Positions 51,446 through 61,529 are shown, counted from the stretch's first letter. The stretch: 64,000 nt of DNA from Variovorax boronicumulans (GCF_019352895.1 NZ_JAAAFX010000004.1:1511286-1575285), one strand, 5' to 3'. Translations and numbers: made by a program. Notes: generated by a model not told the origin, from the sequence alone.

Positions 51446-53797
51446 ATGAACATCCTCGCGCCATCCCTGCAACGCATCCTGTGCATCGGCGGTGGGCCCG
51501 CGGGCCTGTACTTCGCCCTGCTGATGAAGGCTCGCCATCCGCACCTCGAGATCACCGTGGTCGAACGCAACCGGCCCTTCGACACCTTCGGCTGGGGCGT
51601 GGTGCTCAGCGACCAGACGCTGGCCAACCTGGCGGCCGCCGAAGCGGAAACGGCCGCGCTCATCGGCCAGTCCTTCCATCACTGGGACGACATCCAGGTC
51701 TTCTTCAAGGACCGCCAGGTGCGCTCGGGCGGCCACGGCTTCTGCGGCATCGGGCGCAAGCGGCTGCTCAACATCCTGCAGGAACGTTGCCTCGCGCTGG
51801 GCGTGGACCTGGTGTTCGAGACCGATGCCACCGATGACCAGGCGCTGGCCGCGCAGTACCGCGCCGACCTGGTGATCGCCAGCGACGGCCTCAACAGCCG
51901 CATCCGCACGCGCTACGCCGAGGTGTTCCAGCCCGACATCGACCAGCGCAAGTGCCGCTTCGTCTGGCTGGGCACGCACCAGACCTTCGATGCCTTCACC
52001 TTCGCCTTCGAGGAAACCGAGCACGGCTGGTTCCAGGCCCATGCCTACCAGTTCGACGACGAGACCTCGACCTTCATCGTCGAGACGCCCGAAGAGGTCT
52101 GGAAGGCGCACGGCCTCGACCAGATGGAGCAGCCCGAGGCCGTGGCCTTCTGCGAGAAGCTGTTCGCCAAGTACCTGGGCGGCCATGCGCTGATCAGCAA
52201 CGCCTCGCACCTGCGCGGCTCGGCCAACTGGATCCGCTTCCCGCGCGTGATCTGCAAGCACTGGACGCACCGCGTCGAAGTCGACGGCAGGACCGTGCCC
52301 GTGGTGCTGATGGGCGACGCCGCCCACACCGCGCACTTCTCGATCGGCTCGGGCACCAAGCTGGCGCTGGAAGACGCGATCGACCTGGCCGACGAGTTCG
52401 GCCATGGCGGCGACATCGACGAGGTGCTGGTGGGCTACGAGGCACGCCGCAGCGTCGAGGTGCTGAAGATCCAGAACGCCGCGCGCAACTCCACGGAGTG
52501 GTTCGAGAACGTCTCGCGCTACACCGGCATGCAGGTCGAGCAGTTCGCCTATTCGATGCTCACGCGCAGCCAGCGCATCAGCCACGAGAACCTGCGGCTG
52601 CGCGATGCGGCCTGGCTCGGCGGCTACGAGAAGTGGCTGGCCGGCGGCCAGAAGATCGCCCCCATGCTCACGCCGCTCAAGGTGCGCGGGCTCGAACTCA
52701 AGAACCGCATCGTGGTCTCGCCGATGGCCACCTACAGTGCGGTCGACGGCCTGCCGCAGGACTTCCACCTGGTGCACCTGGGCGCGCGCGCCATGGGCGG
52801 CGCCGCGCTGGTCTTCGTCGAGATGACCAGCCCCACGCCCGAAGGCCGCATCACGCCGGCCTGCCCCGGCCTCTATACCGACGAACAAGGCGCCGCGTTC
52901 AAGCGCATCGTCGACTTCGTCCACACGCAGACCAGCGCCAGGATCGGCATGCAACTGGGCCACAGCGGCCCCAAGGGCTCGACGCAGGTGGGCTGGGAAG
53001 GCACCGACGAACCGCTGCCCGCGGGCAACTGGCCGCTGATCGCCGCCAGCGCGCAATCCTACGGCGCGCAGAACCAGACGCCGGCCGCGATGACGCGCGC
53101 CGACATGGACACGCTGCGCGAGCAGTTCGTCGCGTCCACGCGCCGCGCCGCCGAGGCCGGCTTCGACTGGCTCGAGCTGCACTGCGCACACGGCTATGTG
53201 CTGGCTTCCTTCCTGAGTCCGCTCACCAACCAGCGCACCGACGACTACGGCGGCGACATCGCGCACCGTGCGCGCTACCCGCTGGAGGTGTTCGAAGCCA
53301 TGCGCGCGGCCTGGCCGGCCGAGCGCCCGATGAGCGTGCGCATCTCGGCCCACGACTGGGCGCCCGGCGGCAACACCGACGACGACGCGGTCGCGATCGC
53401 GCGGCTGTTCAAGGCCGCGGGCTGCGACTTCATCGACGTGTCCTCGGGCCAGACCACGCGCGACGCCCAGCCGATCTACGGCCGCATGTACCAGACGCCC
53501 TTTGCCGACCGCATCCGCAACGAGGTCGGCATCGCGACCATCGCGGTGGGCGCGATCACCGACGCCGACCAGGCCAACAGCATCATCGCGGCCGGCCGCG
53601 CCGACCTGTGCGCCGTCGCGCGCCCGCACCTGGCCGACCCGGCCTGGACGCTGCACGAGGCCGCCAAGCTGCAGAGCCGCCATGTCGACTGGCCCAAGCA
53701 ATACACCGCGGGCCGCGACCAGCTGTACCGCGAGATCGCCAAGCAGCAGGCCCTGGCCGCCGGCCCGGCCGCGCTGCAGGCAGAAGAGGAGCGCTGA
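51446..53797 (+). CDS. Bifunctional 2-aminobenzoyl-CoA monooxygenase/reductase
   Basis: This 783-residue fusion has an N-terminal FAD monooxygenase domain (GGGPAG at 15-20; [28 protein letters not shown] near 290-318, residues about 1-395). The C-terminal half is an old-yellow-enzyme-like FMN reductase (about 405-775, with [25 protein letters not shown]). This pairing is known from 2-aminobenzoyl-CoA monooxygenase/reductase, which hydroxylates and reduces the ring of anthraniloyl-CoA; databases also name it bifunctional salicylyl-CoA 5-hydroxylase/oxidoreductase. The ligase, hydratase and dehydrogenase genes that follow fit the first name. It is the first gene of the operon. Confidence 0.85.
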   Translation: MNILAPSLQRILCIGGGPAGLYFALLMKARHPHLEITVVERNRPFDTFGWGVVLSDQTLANLAAAEAETAALIGQSFHHWDDIQVFFKDRQVRSGGHGFCGIGRKRLLNILQERCLALGVDLVFETDATDDQALAAQYRADLVIASDGLNSRIRTRYAEVFQPDIDQRKCRFVWLGTHQTFDAFTFAFEETEHGWFQAHAYQFDDETSTFIVETPEEVWKAHGLDQMEQPEAVAFCEKLFAKYLGGHALISNASHLRGSANWIRFPRVICKHWTHRVEVDGRTVPVVLMGDAAHTAHFSIGSGTKLALEDAIDLADEFGHGGDIDEVLVGYEARRSVEVLKIQNAARNSTEWFENVSRYTGMQVEQFAYSMLTRSQRISHENLRLRDAAWLGGYEKWLAGGQKIAPMLTPLKVRGLELKNRIVVSPMATYSAVDGLPQDFHLVHLGARAMGGAALVFVEMTSPTPEGRITPACPGLYTDEQGAAFKRIVDFVHTQTSARIGMQLGHSGPKGSTQVGWEGTDEPLPAGNWPLIAASAQSYGAQNQTPAAMTRADMDTLREQFVASTRRAAEAGFDWLELHCAHGYVLASFLSPLTNQRTDDYGGDIAHRARYPLEVFEAMRAAWPAERPMSVRISAHDWAPGGNTDDDAVAIARLFKAAGCDFIDVSSGQTTRDAQPIYGRMYQTPFADRIRNEVGIATIAVGAITDADQANSIIAAGRADLCAVARPHLADPAWTLHEAAKLQSRHVDWPKQYTAGRDQLYREIAKQQALAAGPAALQAEEER

Positions 53798-54283
53798 ATG
53801 GACCTCGAAGCCCGCGCCCACAGCGAACACCCCGACGAGTTGCGGCTCTGGCTGCGGCTCTTGACCTGCACCCAGCTGATCGAGAAGGAAGTGCGCAACA
53901 GCCTGCGCGAGCAGTTCGCCACCACGCTGCCGCGCTTCGACCTGATGTCGCAGCTCGAACGTTCGCCCGAAGGGCTGAAGATGAACGAGCTCTCACGCCG
54001 CATGATGGTCACGGGCGGCAACGTGACCGGCATCACCGACCAGCTGGTGGCCGAGGAACTGGTCGAGCGCGTCAACGTCGAGGGCGACCGGCGCGCCTGG
54101 CGCGTGCGCCTCACGACACGCGGCCGCGCACTCTTCAACGAGATGGCACACCAGCACGAAGCCTGGATCGTCGAGGCCTTCGCCGGCCTCGCGCCCAAGG
54201 AGATCACCCAGCTGCACAAGCTGCTCGGCAAGGTCAAGCAGCACACCCACCCCCAGACGAACACAGAGACGGAGACCGAATGA
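53798..54283 (+). CDS. MarR-family regulator of the aminobenzoyl-CoA operon
   Basis: This 161-residue winged-helix regulator has [45 protein letters not shown] near 65-110, a standard MarR recognition helix and wing. Its ATG directly follows the upstream TGA and its stop overlaps the hydratase ATG, so it is made in step with the enzymes. It probably binds the palindrome over the operon promoter, with an aryl-CoA or the free acid as inducer. Confidence 0.85.
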   Translation: MDLEARAHSEHPDELRLWLRLLTCTQLIEKEVRNSLREQFATTLPRFDLMSQLERSPEGLKMNELSRRMMVTGGNVTGITDQLVAEELVERVNVEGDRRAWRVRLTTRGRALFNEMAHQHEAWIVEAFAGLAPKEITQLHKLLGKVKQHTHPQTNTETETE

Positions 54284-55134
54284 AGCACTACATCGGCGCG
54301 GGCAATCCCATGCATGCGCAATTCGAAGCCAAGGCCGGCTACCAGGCCACGCACTTCCAGTGGACCTATGAAGACGGCGTGGGCACCGTCACGCTCAACC
54401 GGCCCGAGCGCAAGAACCCGCTGACCTTCCAGTCGTATGCCGAACTGCGCGACCTGTTCCGCGCGCTGCACTACGCCACCGACGTGAAAGCCATCGTCGT
54501 GACCGGCGCCGGCGGCAACTTCTGCTCGGGCGGCGACGTGCACGAGATCATCGGCCCGCTCACCAAGATGAGCATGCCCGAGATGCTCGAGTTCACGCGC
54601 ATGACCGGCGACCTGGTGAAGGCGATCCGCCAGTGCCCGCAGCCCATCATCGGCGCCATCGACGGCATCTGCGCCGGCGCCGGCGCGATGATCGCGCTGG
54701 CCTGCGACATCCGCTACGGCACGCCCGCCACGCGCACCGCCTTCCTGTTCACGCGCGTCGGCCTGGCCGGTGCGGACATGGGCGCCTGCGCGCTGCTGCC
54801 GCGCATGATCGGCCAGGGCCGCGCCTCGGAGCTGCTGTTCAGCGGCCGCGCGATGACCGCCGACGAAGGCCTGGCCTGGGGCTTCTTCAACGCGCTGCAT
54901 GCGAGCGACGCGGTGCTGGCCGCGGCCACCAAGATGGCGCGCGATCTCGCGGCCGGCCCGACCTTCGCGCACGGCATGACCAAGACCATGCTGTCGCAGG
55001 AGTGGTCGATGACCATCGAGCAGGCGATCGAAGCCGAAGCGCAGGCCCAGGCCATCTGCATGCAGACGGCCGACTTCACGCGCGCCTACGAAGCCTTCGC
55101 CGCCAAGCAGAAGCCGGTCTTCGGCGGAGACTGA
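54280..55134 (+). CDS. Enoyl-CoA hydratase/isomerase-family protein
   Basis: This 284-residue crotonase-fold protein has the oxyanion-hole segments [20 protein letters not shown] (near 69-88) and [22 protein letters not shown] (near 126-147). In place of the usual paired Glu residues the third segment reads [22 protein letters not shown], with Asp near 165. A ring-opening or hydration step after the reductase is likely. ATG 54280 overlaps the MarR stop. Confidence 0.85.
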   Translation: MKHYIGAGNPMHAQFEAKAGYQATHFQWTYEDGVGTVTLNRPERKNPLTFQSYAELRDLFRALHYATDVKAIVVTGAGGNFCSGGDVHEIIGPLTKMSMPEMLEFTRMTGDLVKAIRQCPQPIIGAIDGICAGAGAMIALACDIRYGTPATRTAFLFTRVGLAGADMGACALLPRMIGQGRASELLFSGRAMTADEGLAWGFFNALHASDAVLAAATKMARDLAAGPTFAHGMTKTMLSQEWSMTIEQAIEAEAQAQAICMQTADFTRAYEAFAAKQKPVFGGD

Positions 55135-55137
55135 ACC

Positions 55138-56325
55138 ATGTCCGTCTCCAAGGTCGATCCCTCGACGGCGCACCTGGCGCTGCCCTTCTTCGATGACGCG
55201 CACCGCGAACTCGCGCACGGCCTGCTGCCCTGGACCGCCGCGCAGGACGTGGACGAGCGCGACGACCGCGCGGCCTGCCGCGACTGGGTCCGGCGCCTGG
55301 GCGATGGCGGCTGGCTGCGCTACTGCGTGCCCGCGGCCTTCGGCGGTGCACTCGAGCGCCTGGACTCGCGCGCGCTGGTGCTGCTGCGCGAGACGCTGGC
55401 CTTCCATTCGCCGCTGGCCGACTTCGCCTTCGCGATGCAGGGCCTGGGCAGCGGCGCGATCACGCTCGCGGGCAACGCCGCGCAGCAGTCGGACTACCTG
55501 AGCGCGGTCGCGCGCGGCGACAAGATCGCGGCCTTCGCCTTGAGCGAACCCGAGGCCGGCTCCGACGTGGGCGCGATGGCGATGCAGGCCGTCGACACCG
55601 GCAGCGGCTGGCGACTCGACGGCGCCAAGACCTGGATCAGCAACGGCGGCATCGCCGACTTCTACGTGGTGTTCGCCAAGACCGACCCCGCCGGCGGCAC
55701 GCGCGGCATCACGGCCTTCATCGTCGATGCCGATGCCAAGGGCCTCGACACCAGCGAGCACATCCAGGTGATGGCACCACATCCGCTCGCCACGCTGCGC
55801 TTTGGTGCCTGCGAGGTGCCGCACGGTGCGCAGCTGGGCGATCTGCATGGCGGCTTCAAGCTCGCGATGCGCACGCTCGACATCTTCCGTGCTTCGGTGG
55901 CCGCGGCCGCACTGGGCATGGCGCGCCGCGCCTTGAGCGAAGCCATCGCGCATGCCAAGTCGCGCCGCATGTTCGGCCAGACCCTGGCCGATTTCCAGCT
56001 CACGCAGGCCAAGCTCGGCGACATGGCCGCGCTGGTTGACAGCGCCGCATTGCTCACCTACCGCGCGGCCTGGATGCGCGACGAAGGCGAGCGCATCGGC
56101 AAGCCCTTCGCCGACTACACCGCGGCCGCGGCGATGGCCAAGATGTGCGCCACCGAGAACGCGCAGCGCGTGATCGACATGGCACTGCAGATGCACGGCG
56201 GCAGCGGCGTGCAGGTGGGCACGAAAGTTGAGAGTCTCTACCGTGACATCCGCGCGCTGCGCATCTACGAAGGCGCGACGGAGGTCCAGCAACTGATCAT
56301 CGGCAAATCCGTCCTGCGGGAGTAG
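55138..56325 (+). CDS. Acyl-CoA dehydrogenase
   Basis: This 395-residue FAD enzyme has the family signatures [16 protein letters not shown] (about 138-153) and [17 protein letters not shown]. The C-terminal [40 protein letters not shown] supplies the flavin contact and the region of the catalytic base. It would oxidise a CoA ester formed after ring reduction. It is three bases from the hydratase gene. Confidence 0.88.
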   Translation: MSVSKVDPSTAHLALPFFDDAHRELAHGLLPWTAAQDVDERDDRAACRDWVRRLGDGGWLRYCVPAAFGGALERLDSRALVLLRETLAFHSPLADFAFAMQGLGSGAITLAGNAAQQSDYLSAVARGDKIAAFALSEPEAGSDVGAMAMQAVDTGSGWRLDGAKTWISNGGIADFYVVFAKTDPAGGTRGITAFIVDADAKGLDTSEHIQVMAPHPLATLRFGACEVPHGAQLGDLHGGFKLAMRTLDIFRASVAAAALGMARRALSEAIAHAKSRRMFGQTLADFQLTQAKLGDMAALVDSAALLTYRAAWMRDEGERIGKPFADYTAAAAMAKMCATENAQRVIDMALQMHGGSGVQVGTKVESLYRDIRALRIYEGATEVQQLIIGKSVLRE

Positions 56326-56330
56326 ACACC

Positions 56331-57941
56331 TTGAGCGCACAAATCGACCGTTTCGTCCACGATGGACTTCCGCCTGCGGATCAATTGCCGGTCTTCCGGT
56401 ACGACCTGCCGGAACTGCAACTGCCCGACCAGTTGAACCTGGTCGAGGAACTGCTGGACAAGGCGGGGGCCAAGGGCTTCGCCGACCGGCCGATGCTGCG
56501 TTCTCCCACCCGCACCTTGAGCTACGCGCAGGCGGCCGTCGAAGTCAACCGCATCGCGCAGGTGCTGACCGAGGACCTGGGCCTGGTGCCCGGCAACCGC
56601 GTGCTGCTGCGCGGCGGCAACTCGATCCCGATGGCGCTGGCCTGGCTCGCGGTGGTCAAGGCGGGCCTGATCGCGGTCGCGACCATGCCGCTGCTGCGCG
56701 CGCGCGAACTCGGCGACATCCTCGACAAGGCCAAACCCACGGTCGCGCTGTGCGAGGCCCGGCTGCTCGACGACATGCAGGTCGCGCAGAAGGCGAATCC
56801 GGTGTTGAAGACCATCGTGGCCTTCAAGTCGGACGCGCCCGATGCGCTCGAGGCGCTGGCCGCGAAGAAGCGCGGCGTGTTCACCGCCTGCCCCACCGCC
56901 GCCGACGACATCGCGCTGCTGGCCTTCACCTCGGGCACCACCGGCAAGCCCAAGGCGCCGGCCACCACGCACCGCGACGTGCTCGCGATGTGCGAGACCT
57001 GGCCGCGCCATGTGCTCAAGGCCCGGCCCGAGGACATCGTGATGGGCTCGCCGCCGCTGGCCTTCACCTTCGGCCTGGGCGGCCTGCTGGTCTATCCGAT
57101 GTGGGCCGGCTCCTCGGTCTACTACCCCGACATCCCGTACACGCCCGAGGGCATGGTCAAGCTGATCAACGAGACCGGCGCCACCATCGTCTACACCGCG
57201 CCCACCTTCTACCGGCAGATGGCGCCCTTCGCCAAGCAGCTGGGCACGCCCACGCTGCGCATCACGGTGAGCGCGGGCGAGGCCTTGCCCGACGCCACGC
57301 GCCAACTGTGGAAGGATGCGACCGGCATCGAGATGCTCGACGGCATCGGCGGCACCGAGGTGTTCCACATCTACATCTCGGCCGCCGGCGCCGACGTGCG
57401 GCGCGGTGCCGTGGGCAAGGCCGTGCCCGGCTTCACCGCCAAGGTGGTCGACGACGAAGGCCATGAAGTGCCGCGCGGCACCGTCGGCAAGCTGGCCATC
57501 CAGGGGCCGGTGGGCTGCCGCTACTTCGACGACCCGCGCCAGGCCAAGTACGTCAAGAACGGCTGGAACTACCCGGGCGATGCCTTCCGCCAGGACGAAG
57601 ACGGCTACTTCTTCTACCAGGCGCGCGACGACGACATGATCATCACCGCCGGCTACAACGTCGGTGGTCCCGAGGTCGAGGACGCGCTGCTGCAGCACCC
57701 GGCCGTGGCCGAGTGCGGCGTGGTCGGCAAGCCCGACGAGGACCGCGGCATGATCGTCAAGGCCTTCTGCGTGCTCAAGCCCGGCATCACCGGCGACGCC
57801 GCGCTGTGCAAGGCACTGCAGGACCACGTCAAGGCCGCCATCGCGCCCTACAAGTACCCGCGCGAGATCGAATTCGTCGACGTGCTGCCCCGCACCGAGA
57901 CCGGCAAGCTCCAACGCTTCAAACTGAGACAGAACACATGA
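56331..57941 (+). CDS. 2-aminobenzoate/benzoate-type CoA ligase
   Basis: This 536-residue adenylate-forming ligase of the benzoate-CoA ligase group has P-loop AFTSGTTGKPKAP (about 203-215), the acceptor region VYTAPTFYRQM, GIGGTEVFHIYIS near 337 and GDAFRQDEDGYFFYQARDDDMIITAGYNVGG near 416-446. It activates the aromatic acid to its CoA ester, the entry step of the pathway. The start is a TTG at 56331 with GGGAG nine bases upstream; no ATG fits. Operon content favours 2-aminobenzoate over benzoate. Confidence 0.85.
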   Translation: MSAQIDRFVHDGLPPADQLPVFRYDLPELQLPDQLNLVEELLDKAGAKGFADRPMLRSPTRTLSYAQAAVEVNRIAQVLTEDLGLVPGNRVLLRGGNSIPMALAWLAVVKAGLIAVATMPLLRARELGDILDKAKPTVALCEARLLDDMQVAQKANPVLKTIVAFKSDAPDALEALAAKKRGVFTACPTAADDIALLAFTSGTTGKPKAPATTHRDVLAMCETWPRHVLKARPEDIVMGSPPLAFTFGLGGLLVYPMWAGSSVYYPDIPYTPEGMVKLINETGATIVYTAPTFYRQMAPFAKQLGTPTLRITVSAGEALPDATRQLWKDATGIEMLDGIGGTEVFHIYISAAGADVRRGAVGKAVPGFTAKVVDDEGHEVPRGTVGKLAIQGPVGCRYFDDPRQAKYVKNGWNYPGDAFRQDEDGYFFYQARDDDMIITAGYNVGGPEVEDALLQHPAVAECGVVGKPDEDRGMIVKAFCVLKPGITGDAALCKALQDHVKAAIAPYKYPREIEFVDVLPRTETGKLQRFKLRQNT

Positions 57942-58336
57942 TGAACAAGCTACTGCAACCACCGGGCTGGCTGCCACCCAAGGGCTACGCCAACGGCATC
58001 GCCGCGCGCGGCACCCAGATCTTCGTCGGCGGCCAGATCGGCTGGAACGCGCAACAGGTCTTCGAGACCGACGACTTCATCGCGCAGACCGGCCAGGCGC
58101 TGCGCAACATCGTCGAGGTGCTGCGCGAGGCCGGCGCCGGGCCCGAGCACATGGTGCGCATGACCTGGTACATCACCGACCGCGACGAATACAACCGCCG
58201 CCTGGCCGAGCTGGGCCCGGTCTACCGCGACGCGATGGGCCGCAACTTTCCCGCGATGACCTGCGTGCAGGTGGCGGCGCTGGTGGAGACGCGCGCCAAG
58301 GTGGAGATCGAAGTGACGGCGGTGCTGCCGGACTGA
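57938..58336 (+). CDS. RidA-family protein lacking the canonical arginine
   Basis: This 132-residue YjgF/YER057c/UK114-fold protein has an ARGTQIFVGGQIGWN segment near 24-38 and the C-terminal KVEIEVTAVLPD. Archetypal RidA enzymes that hydrolyse imines and enamines use an Arg in a PxR(T/S) motif; here the equivalent reads FPAMTCVQVAAL, so the Arg is missing. The gene overlaps the ligase stop as ATGA. Since the pathway product carries an enamine or amino group, a role in releasing ammonia or binding the intermediate is attractive but unproven. Confidence 0.85.
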   Translation: MMNKLLQPPGWLPPKGYANGIAARGTQIFVGGQIGWNAQQVFETDDFIAQTGQALRNIVEVLREAGAGPEHMVRMTWYITDRDEYNRRLAELGPVYRDAMGRNFPAMTCVQVAALVETRAKVEIEVTAVLPD

Positions 58337-58340
58337 GGCT

Positions 58341-59321
58341 TCAGCCCCGCGCATGCCCATGCCGCCTGCGGTACTCCGCAGGCGTGATGCCCAGGCGGCG
58401 CTGGAACGCACGGCGCAGCGTGTCGACATCGCTGAAGCCGCAGACCGCCGCGACCTGCTTGGGCGCGGCCTCGCCGGCCTCGAGCAGCGCACGCGCAGCC
58501 GCCACGCGCACGCCCTCGACCCAGGCCGCGGGCGTGACGCCGACCTCCTGCGCGAACAGCCGTGCGAAGTGGCGTGCGCTCAATCCCATGCGGGCCGCGA
58601 GCTGCGCGATGCCCAGCTCGGCCGCCGGATTCGCCGCGGCCCAGCGCTGCACCTCCTGCAAGGCGGAGCGGCCCGCCGGCACGGCGTCGCCCTTGCGGCT
58701 GAACTGCATCTGGCCGCCGGGCCGCTTGAAGAACATCACCAGCTGCGCCGCGACCTGCATCGCGACCGCGCGGCCCAGGTCTTCCTCGACCAGCACCAGC
58801 GCCAGGTCGAGGCCGGCCGTGACACCGGCGGCCGTGCGCAGCCGGCCGTCGCGCACATGGATCGCATCGGCATCGACCGTGACCGCGGGGAAGTCGCGCG
58901 CCAGCTGCTCGGCCACGGCCCAGTGCGTGGTCACGCGCCTGCCGTTCAGCAGCCCGGCCTGCGCGAGCACGAAGGCACCGCTGCAGACCGAGCCATAGCG
59001 CCGCACCGCCGGGATGCGCGCACGCAGCCAGGCCGCGACGTCCGCATCGGCCACCGCGCCGGCCGCATGCGGCGAGCCGGCCACCAGCAGCGTGTGGATC
59101 GGTTCGCCGGCCTCGTCGTCGCGGCCGATCACCGCATCGGGCATCAGCCGCACACCCGAGGAACTGCGGATCGCGCCGGGCCGGCTCGCCACCACGCGCA
59201 GCCGGTAGGCCTCGGCGCCGGCCTGCAGGTTGGCCTCGGCGAAGACGTCGAGCGGCCCCGAGACGTCGAGCAGCTGCACACCGGGCAGGGCCAGGATCGC
59301 GATGGTCTTGGGGGTGCGCAC
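58341..59321 (-). CDS. GlxA-family AraC regulator (DJ-1/PfpI domain plus HTH)
   Basis: This 326-residue regulator has an N-terminal DJ-1/PfpI-like domain (about 5-180, with SVCSGAFVLAQAGLLNGRRVTTHW, where the Cys is the nucleophile-position residue) and a C-terminal AraC HTH (about 225-320, VAAVCGFSDVDTLRRAFQRRLGITPAEYRRRHG). The GTG start at 59321 has AGAGGA upstream. It is convergent with the aminobenzoyl-CoA operon (four bases apart) and divergent from the HD-domain gene; a palindrome lies in the divergent gap. Confidence 0.85.
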   Translation of the reverse strand: MRTPKTIAILALPGVQLLDVSGPLDVFAEANLQAGAEAYRLRVVASRPGAIRSSSGVRLMPDAVIGRDDEAGEPIHTLLVAGSPHAAGAVADADVAAWLRARIPAVRRYGSVCSGAFVLAQAGLLNGRRVTTHWAVAEQLARDFPAVTVDADAIHVRDGRLRTAAGVTAGLDLALVLVEEDLGRAVAMQVAAQLVMFFKRPGGQMQFSRKGDAVPAGRSALQEVQRWAAANPAAELGIAQLAARMGLSARHFARLFAQEVGVTPAAWVEGVRVAAARALLEAGEAAPKQVAAVCGFSDVDTLRRAFQRRLGITPAEYRRRHGHARG

Positions 59322-59347
59322 GGGGGTGTCCTCTTTGTACGGGCAAT

Positions 59348-59370
59348 GTCTTGATTCGTCGCATCAAGAC
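59348..59370. promoter_or_regulatory. Palindromic operator between the GlxA-type and HD-domain genes
   Basis: GTCTTGAT and ATCAAGAC form perfect 8-base arms around seven bases (59348-59370). Its position in the 108-base divergent gap makes it a likely binding site of the GlxA-type regulator. Confidence 0.6.
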
Positions 59371-59429
59371 GATGCCGGACATCATCGCCGAATCCTAGAG
59401 TGGAAGCCATCTTCACAGGAGCAATCCAC

Positions 59430-60077
59430 ATGACATCGACGACCACCCTCGACGGGGTGCGCATCCCCGACAGCCAGCTGGCCCGCGAGATCACCGAGCA
59501 GGTGCGCGACACCGTGCCGCCGCTGCTGTTCCATCACTCGAGCCGGGTCTACTACTTCGGCGCGCTGGCCGGCAAGCGGCGCGGCCTGACTTTCGACCCC
59601 GAGCTGCTCTACGCCGGCGCGATGTTCCACGACATGGGCCTGGTGCCGAAGCACAGCAGCGCGAACGAGCGCTTCGAGGTCGACGGCGCCAACGTGGCGC
59701 GCGATTTCCTGCGCGGCCACGGCATCGCGCCGCACGACATCGACCTGGTCTGGAACGCGATCGCGCTGCACACCACGCCCGGCATCCCGCAGCACATGCA
59801 CCCGGTGGTGGCGCTGGTCACGGCCGGCGTCGAGATGGACGTGCTGGGCCTGGACTACCCGGCCTTCAGCGAGGCCGAGCGCACGCAGGTCGTGCAGGCG
59901 CATCCGCGCACCGAACACTTCAAAGAGGACATCCTCCAGGCCTTCTACGACGGCATCCGCCACAAGCCCGACACGACCTTCGGCAACGTCAAGGCCGATG
60001 TGATCGCCGACAAGGAGCCGCACTTCCACCGCGGCAATTTCTGCAGCCTGATCCGCTGCTCGGCCTGGCACGGCTGA
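59430..60077 (+). CDS. HD-domain protein, cyanamide-hydratase-like
   Basis: This 215-residue metal-dependent HD-fold protein has FHHSSRVYYFGALAG near 34-48, AGAMFHDMGLV with the HD pair near 70-80, and a further His in IALHTTPGIPQHMHP near 112-126. The HSxRVxxFG start resembles the cyanamide hydratase/Ddi2 branch of HD proteins. No nucleotide cyclase output or phosphodiesterase GYP motif is seen. ATG 59430 follows AGGAG. The reaction is not certain. Control by the divergent GlxA-type gene is likely. Confidence 0.78.
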   Translation: MTSTTTLDGVRIPDSQLAREITEQVRDTVPPLLFHHSSRVYYFGALAGKRRGLTFDPELLYAGAMFHDMGLVPKHSSANERFEVDGANVARDFLRGHGIAPHDIDLVWNAIALHTTPGIPQHMHPVVALVTAGVEMDVLGLDYPAFSEAERTQVVQAHPRTEHFKEDILQAFYDGIRHKPDTTFGNVKADVIADKEPHFHRGNFCSLIRCSAWHG

Positions 60078-60129
60078 GCGCCTTGCGGCACCGGCGCGTG
60101 GGCGCGGGCCCGATGCGAAATTGCGAAGA

Positions 60130-60176
60130 AAGTTCAAACTTCCACCCTTTCGCGACCGCCCTGATGACATTTGTCA
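60130..60176. promoter_or_regulatory. Two small palindromes upstream of the two-component genes
   Basis: AAGTT-CA-AACTT (60130-60141) and TGACA-TT-TGTCA (60165-60176) lie in an AT-richer segment directly before the kinase start. They could be response-regulator or other binding sites. Confidence 0.45.
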
Positions 60177-60192
60177 AATATCATTGCGCCCC

Positions 60193-60894
60193 ATGCCGAG
60201 GGCCCCCGCCACCACCCGCCACCTCATCACCACTGAACCCGTGCAGCACGCCGGCCGTGCGGAAACAGCGCCCTTGCTCGAAGCCCAGCGCCTGGCCCTG
60301 GCACGCGAGGTCCACGACGACATCGGCGGCGCGCTGACCGCCCTGCACTTCGACCTCGACCAGTTCGTCCGCCACCCCGATGCCGCCGAGGCGCCGGAGC
60401 GCCTGCGCGCGGTGCAGGAGGCCTTGCGCCAGGCGATCGAGGCGACCCAGCGCGTGGTGCACGCGCTCTACCCGCCCGACCTCGACGACGGACTGGACGC
60501 CGCGCTGCGCGGCCTGGTGGACCGCTTCCGCCGGCGCACCGGCCTCGCGGGCACCTTCACCGGATCGATCGGCGACACGCGGCCGTCGGCTGCGCTGCAG
60601 TTGACGGCCTACCGCACGGTGCAGGAAGCGCTGAGCAACGTCGCGCGCCATGCGCAAGGCCACCGGGTCGACGTCACGCTGGACGCCGCCGACGGCATGC
60701 TGCGCGTGGCCGTACAGGACGACGGCCGCGGCATCACGGCCGAGGCCACGCCCGACGACCGGCCGTCCTTCGGCCTGCGCGGCCTGGCCGAGCGTGCACG
60801 GTCGGTCGGCGGCCGGCTGCAGGTCGACAGCGCGCCGGGCGCCGGCACCACCGTGACGCTGGTGGCACCGCTCGCGCAAGGAGCGCCGGCATGA
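60193..60894 (+). CDS. Cytoplasmic sensor histidine kinase, NarX/DegS type
   Basis: This 233-residue kinase has a HisKA_3 dimerisation helix with phospho-acceptor His41 in ALAREVHDDIGG, followed by a HATPase domain (about 130-228, with QEALSNVARHA as N-box and VQDDGRGI as G1). No membrane helix or sensor domain is present, so the signal is probably cytoplasmic or comes from a partner. ATG 60193 is chosen; the frame extends to 60121 across the palindromes. It overlaps the response regulator gene as ATGA. Confidence 0.85.
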   Translation: MPRAPATTRHLITTEPVQHAGRAETAPLLEAQRLALAREVHDDIGGALTALHFDLDQFVRHPDAAEAPERLRAVQEALRQAIEATQRVVHALYPPDLDDGLDAALRGLVDRFRRRTGLAGTFTGSIGDTRPSAALQLTAYRTVQEALSNVARHAQGHRVDVTLDAADGMLRVAVQDDGRGITAEATPDDRPSFGLRGLAERARSVGGRLQVDSAPGAGTTVTLVAPLAQGAPA

Positions 60895-61529
60895 TCAACG
60901 TGGTGATCTGCGACGACCATGCGCTGGTGCGCCGCGGCATCCGCCAGACGCTGGGCGAGGCCGTCGACATCCGCGTGACGGCCGAAGCCGCGAGCTATGC
61001 CGAGGTGCGCGAGCTGCTGCGCAACAACACGCCGTGCGACGTGCTGCTGCTCGACCTGGGCCTGCCCGGGCGCAGCGGGCTCGAGGTGCTGAGCGCCATC
61101 CTCGCCGACGGCGAAACGCCGATCCGCGTGCTGGTGGTGTCGATGTTCACCGAGGAGCAGTACGCGATCCGCTGCCTCAAGGCCGGTGCCCAGGGTTTCG
61201 TGAGCAAGGCCGGCGATCCGGCCGAGCTGATCGCCGCGACCCGCACCGTGGCCTACGGCCGCAAGCACGTCACGCCCGAGCTCGCGCAGATGCTGGCCGA
61301 CAGCGTCTCGCGGCCCACCGAGGCGGCCGCCCCGCACACGGTGCTGTCCGACCGCGAACTGCAGACGCTGGTGATGATCGCCTCGGGCAAGCGCCTGTCG
61401 AGCATCGCCGAGGAACTGATGCTGAGCCCGAAGACCGTGAGCGTCTACCGCTCGCGCGTGCTGGAGAAGCTCAACCTCGCGAACAACGCGGCCATCACGG
61501 TCTACGCGATCCGCAACAACCTCGTTTGA
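60891..61529 (+). CDS. NarL/FixJ-type response regulator
   Basis: This 212-residue regulator has a receiver domain (acid pair D8-D9, phospho-acceptor Asp55 in LLLDLGLPG, Lys106 in FVSKAGD) and a LuxR-type HTH (about 148-205, LSDRELQTLVMIASGKRLSSIAEELMLSPKTVSVYRSRVLEKL). It is the partner of the kinase. The stop codon forms the first bases of the second 123-base hairpin element, and the next genes are convergent flagellar genes. Confidence 0.9.
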   Translation: MINVVICDDHALVRRGIRQTLGEAVDIRVTAEAASYAEVRELLRNNTPCDVLLLDLGLPGRSGLEVLSAILADGETPIRVLVVSMFTEEQYAIRCLKAGAQGFVSKAGDPAELIAATRTVAYGRKHVTPELAQMLADSVSRPTEAAAPHTVLSDRELQTLVMIASGKRLSSIAEELMLSPKTVSVYRSRVLEKLNLANNAAITVYAIRNNLV

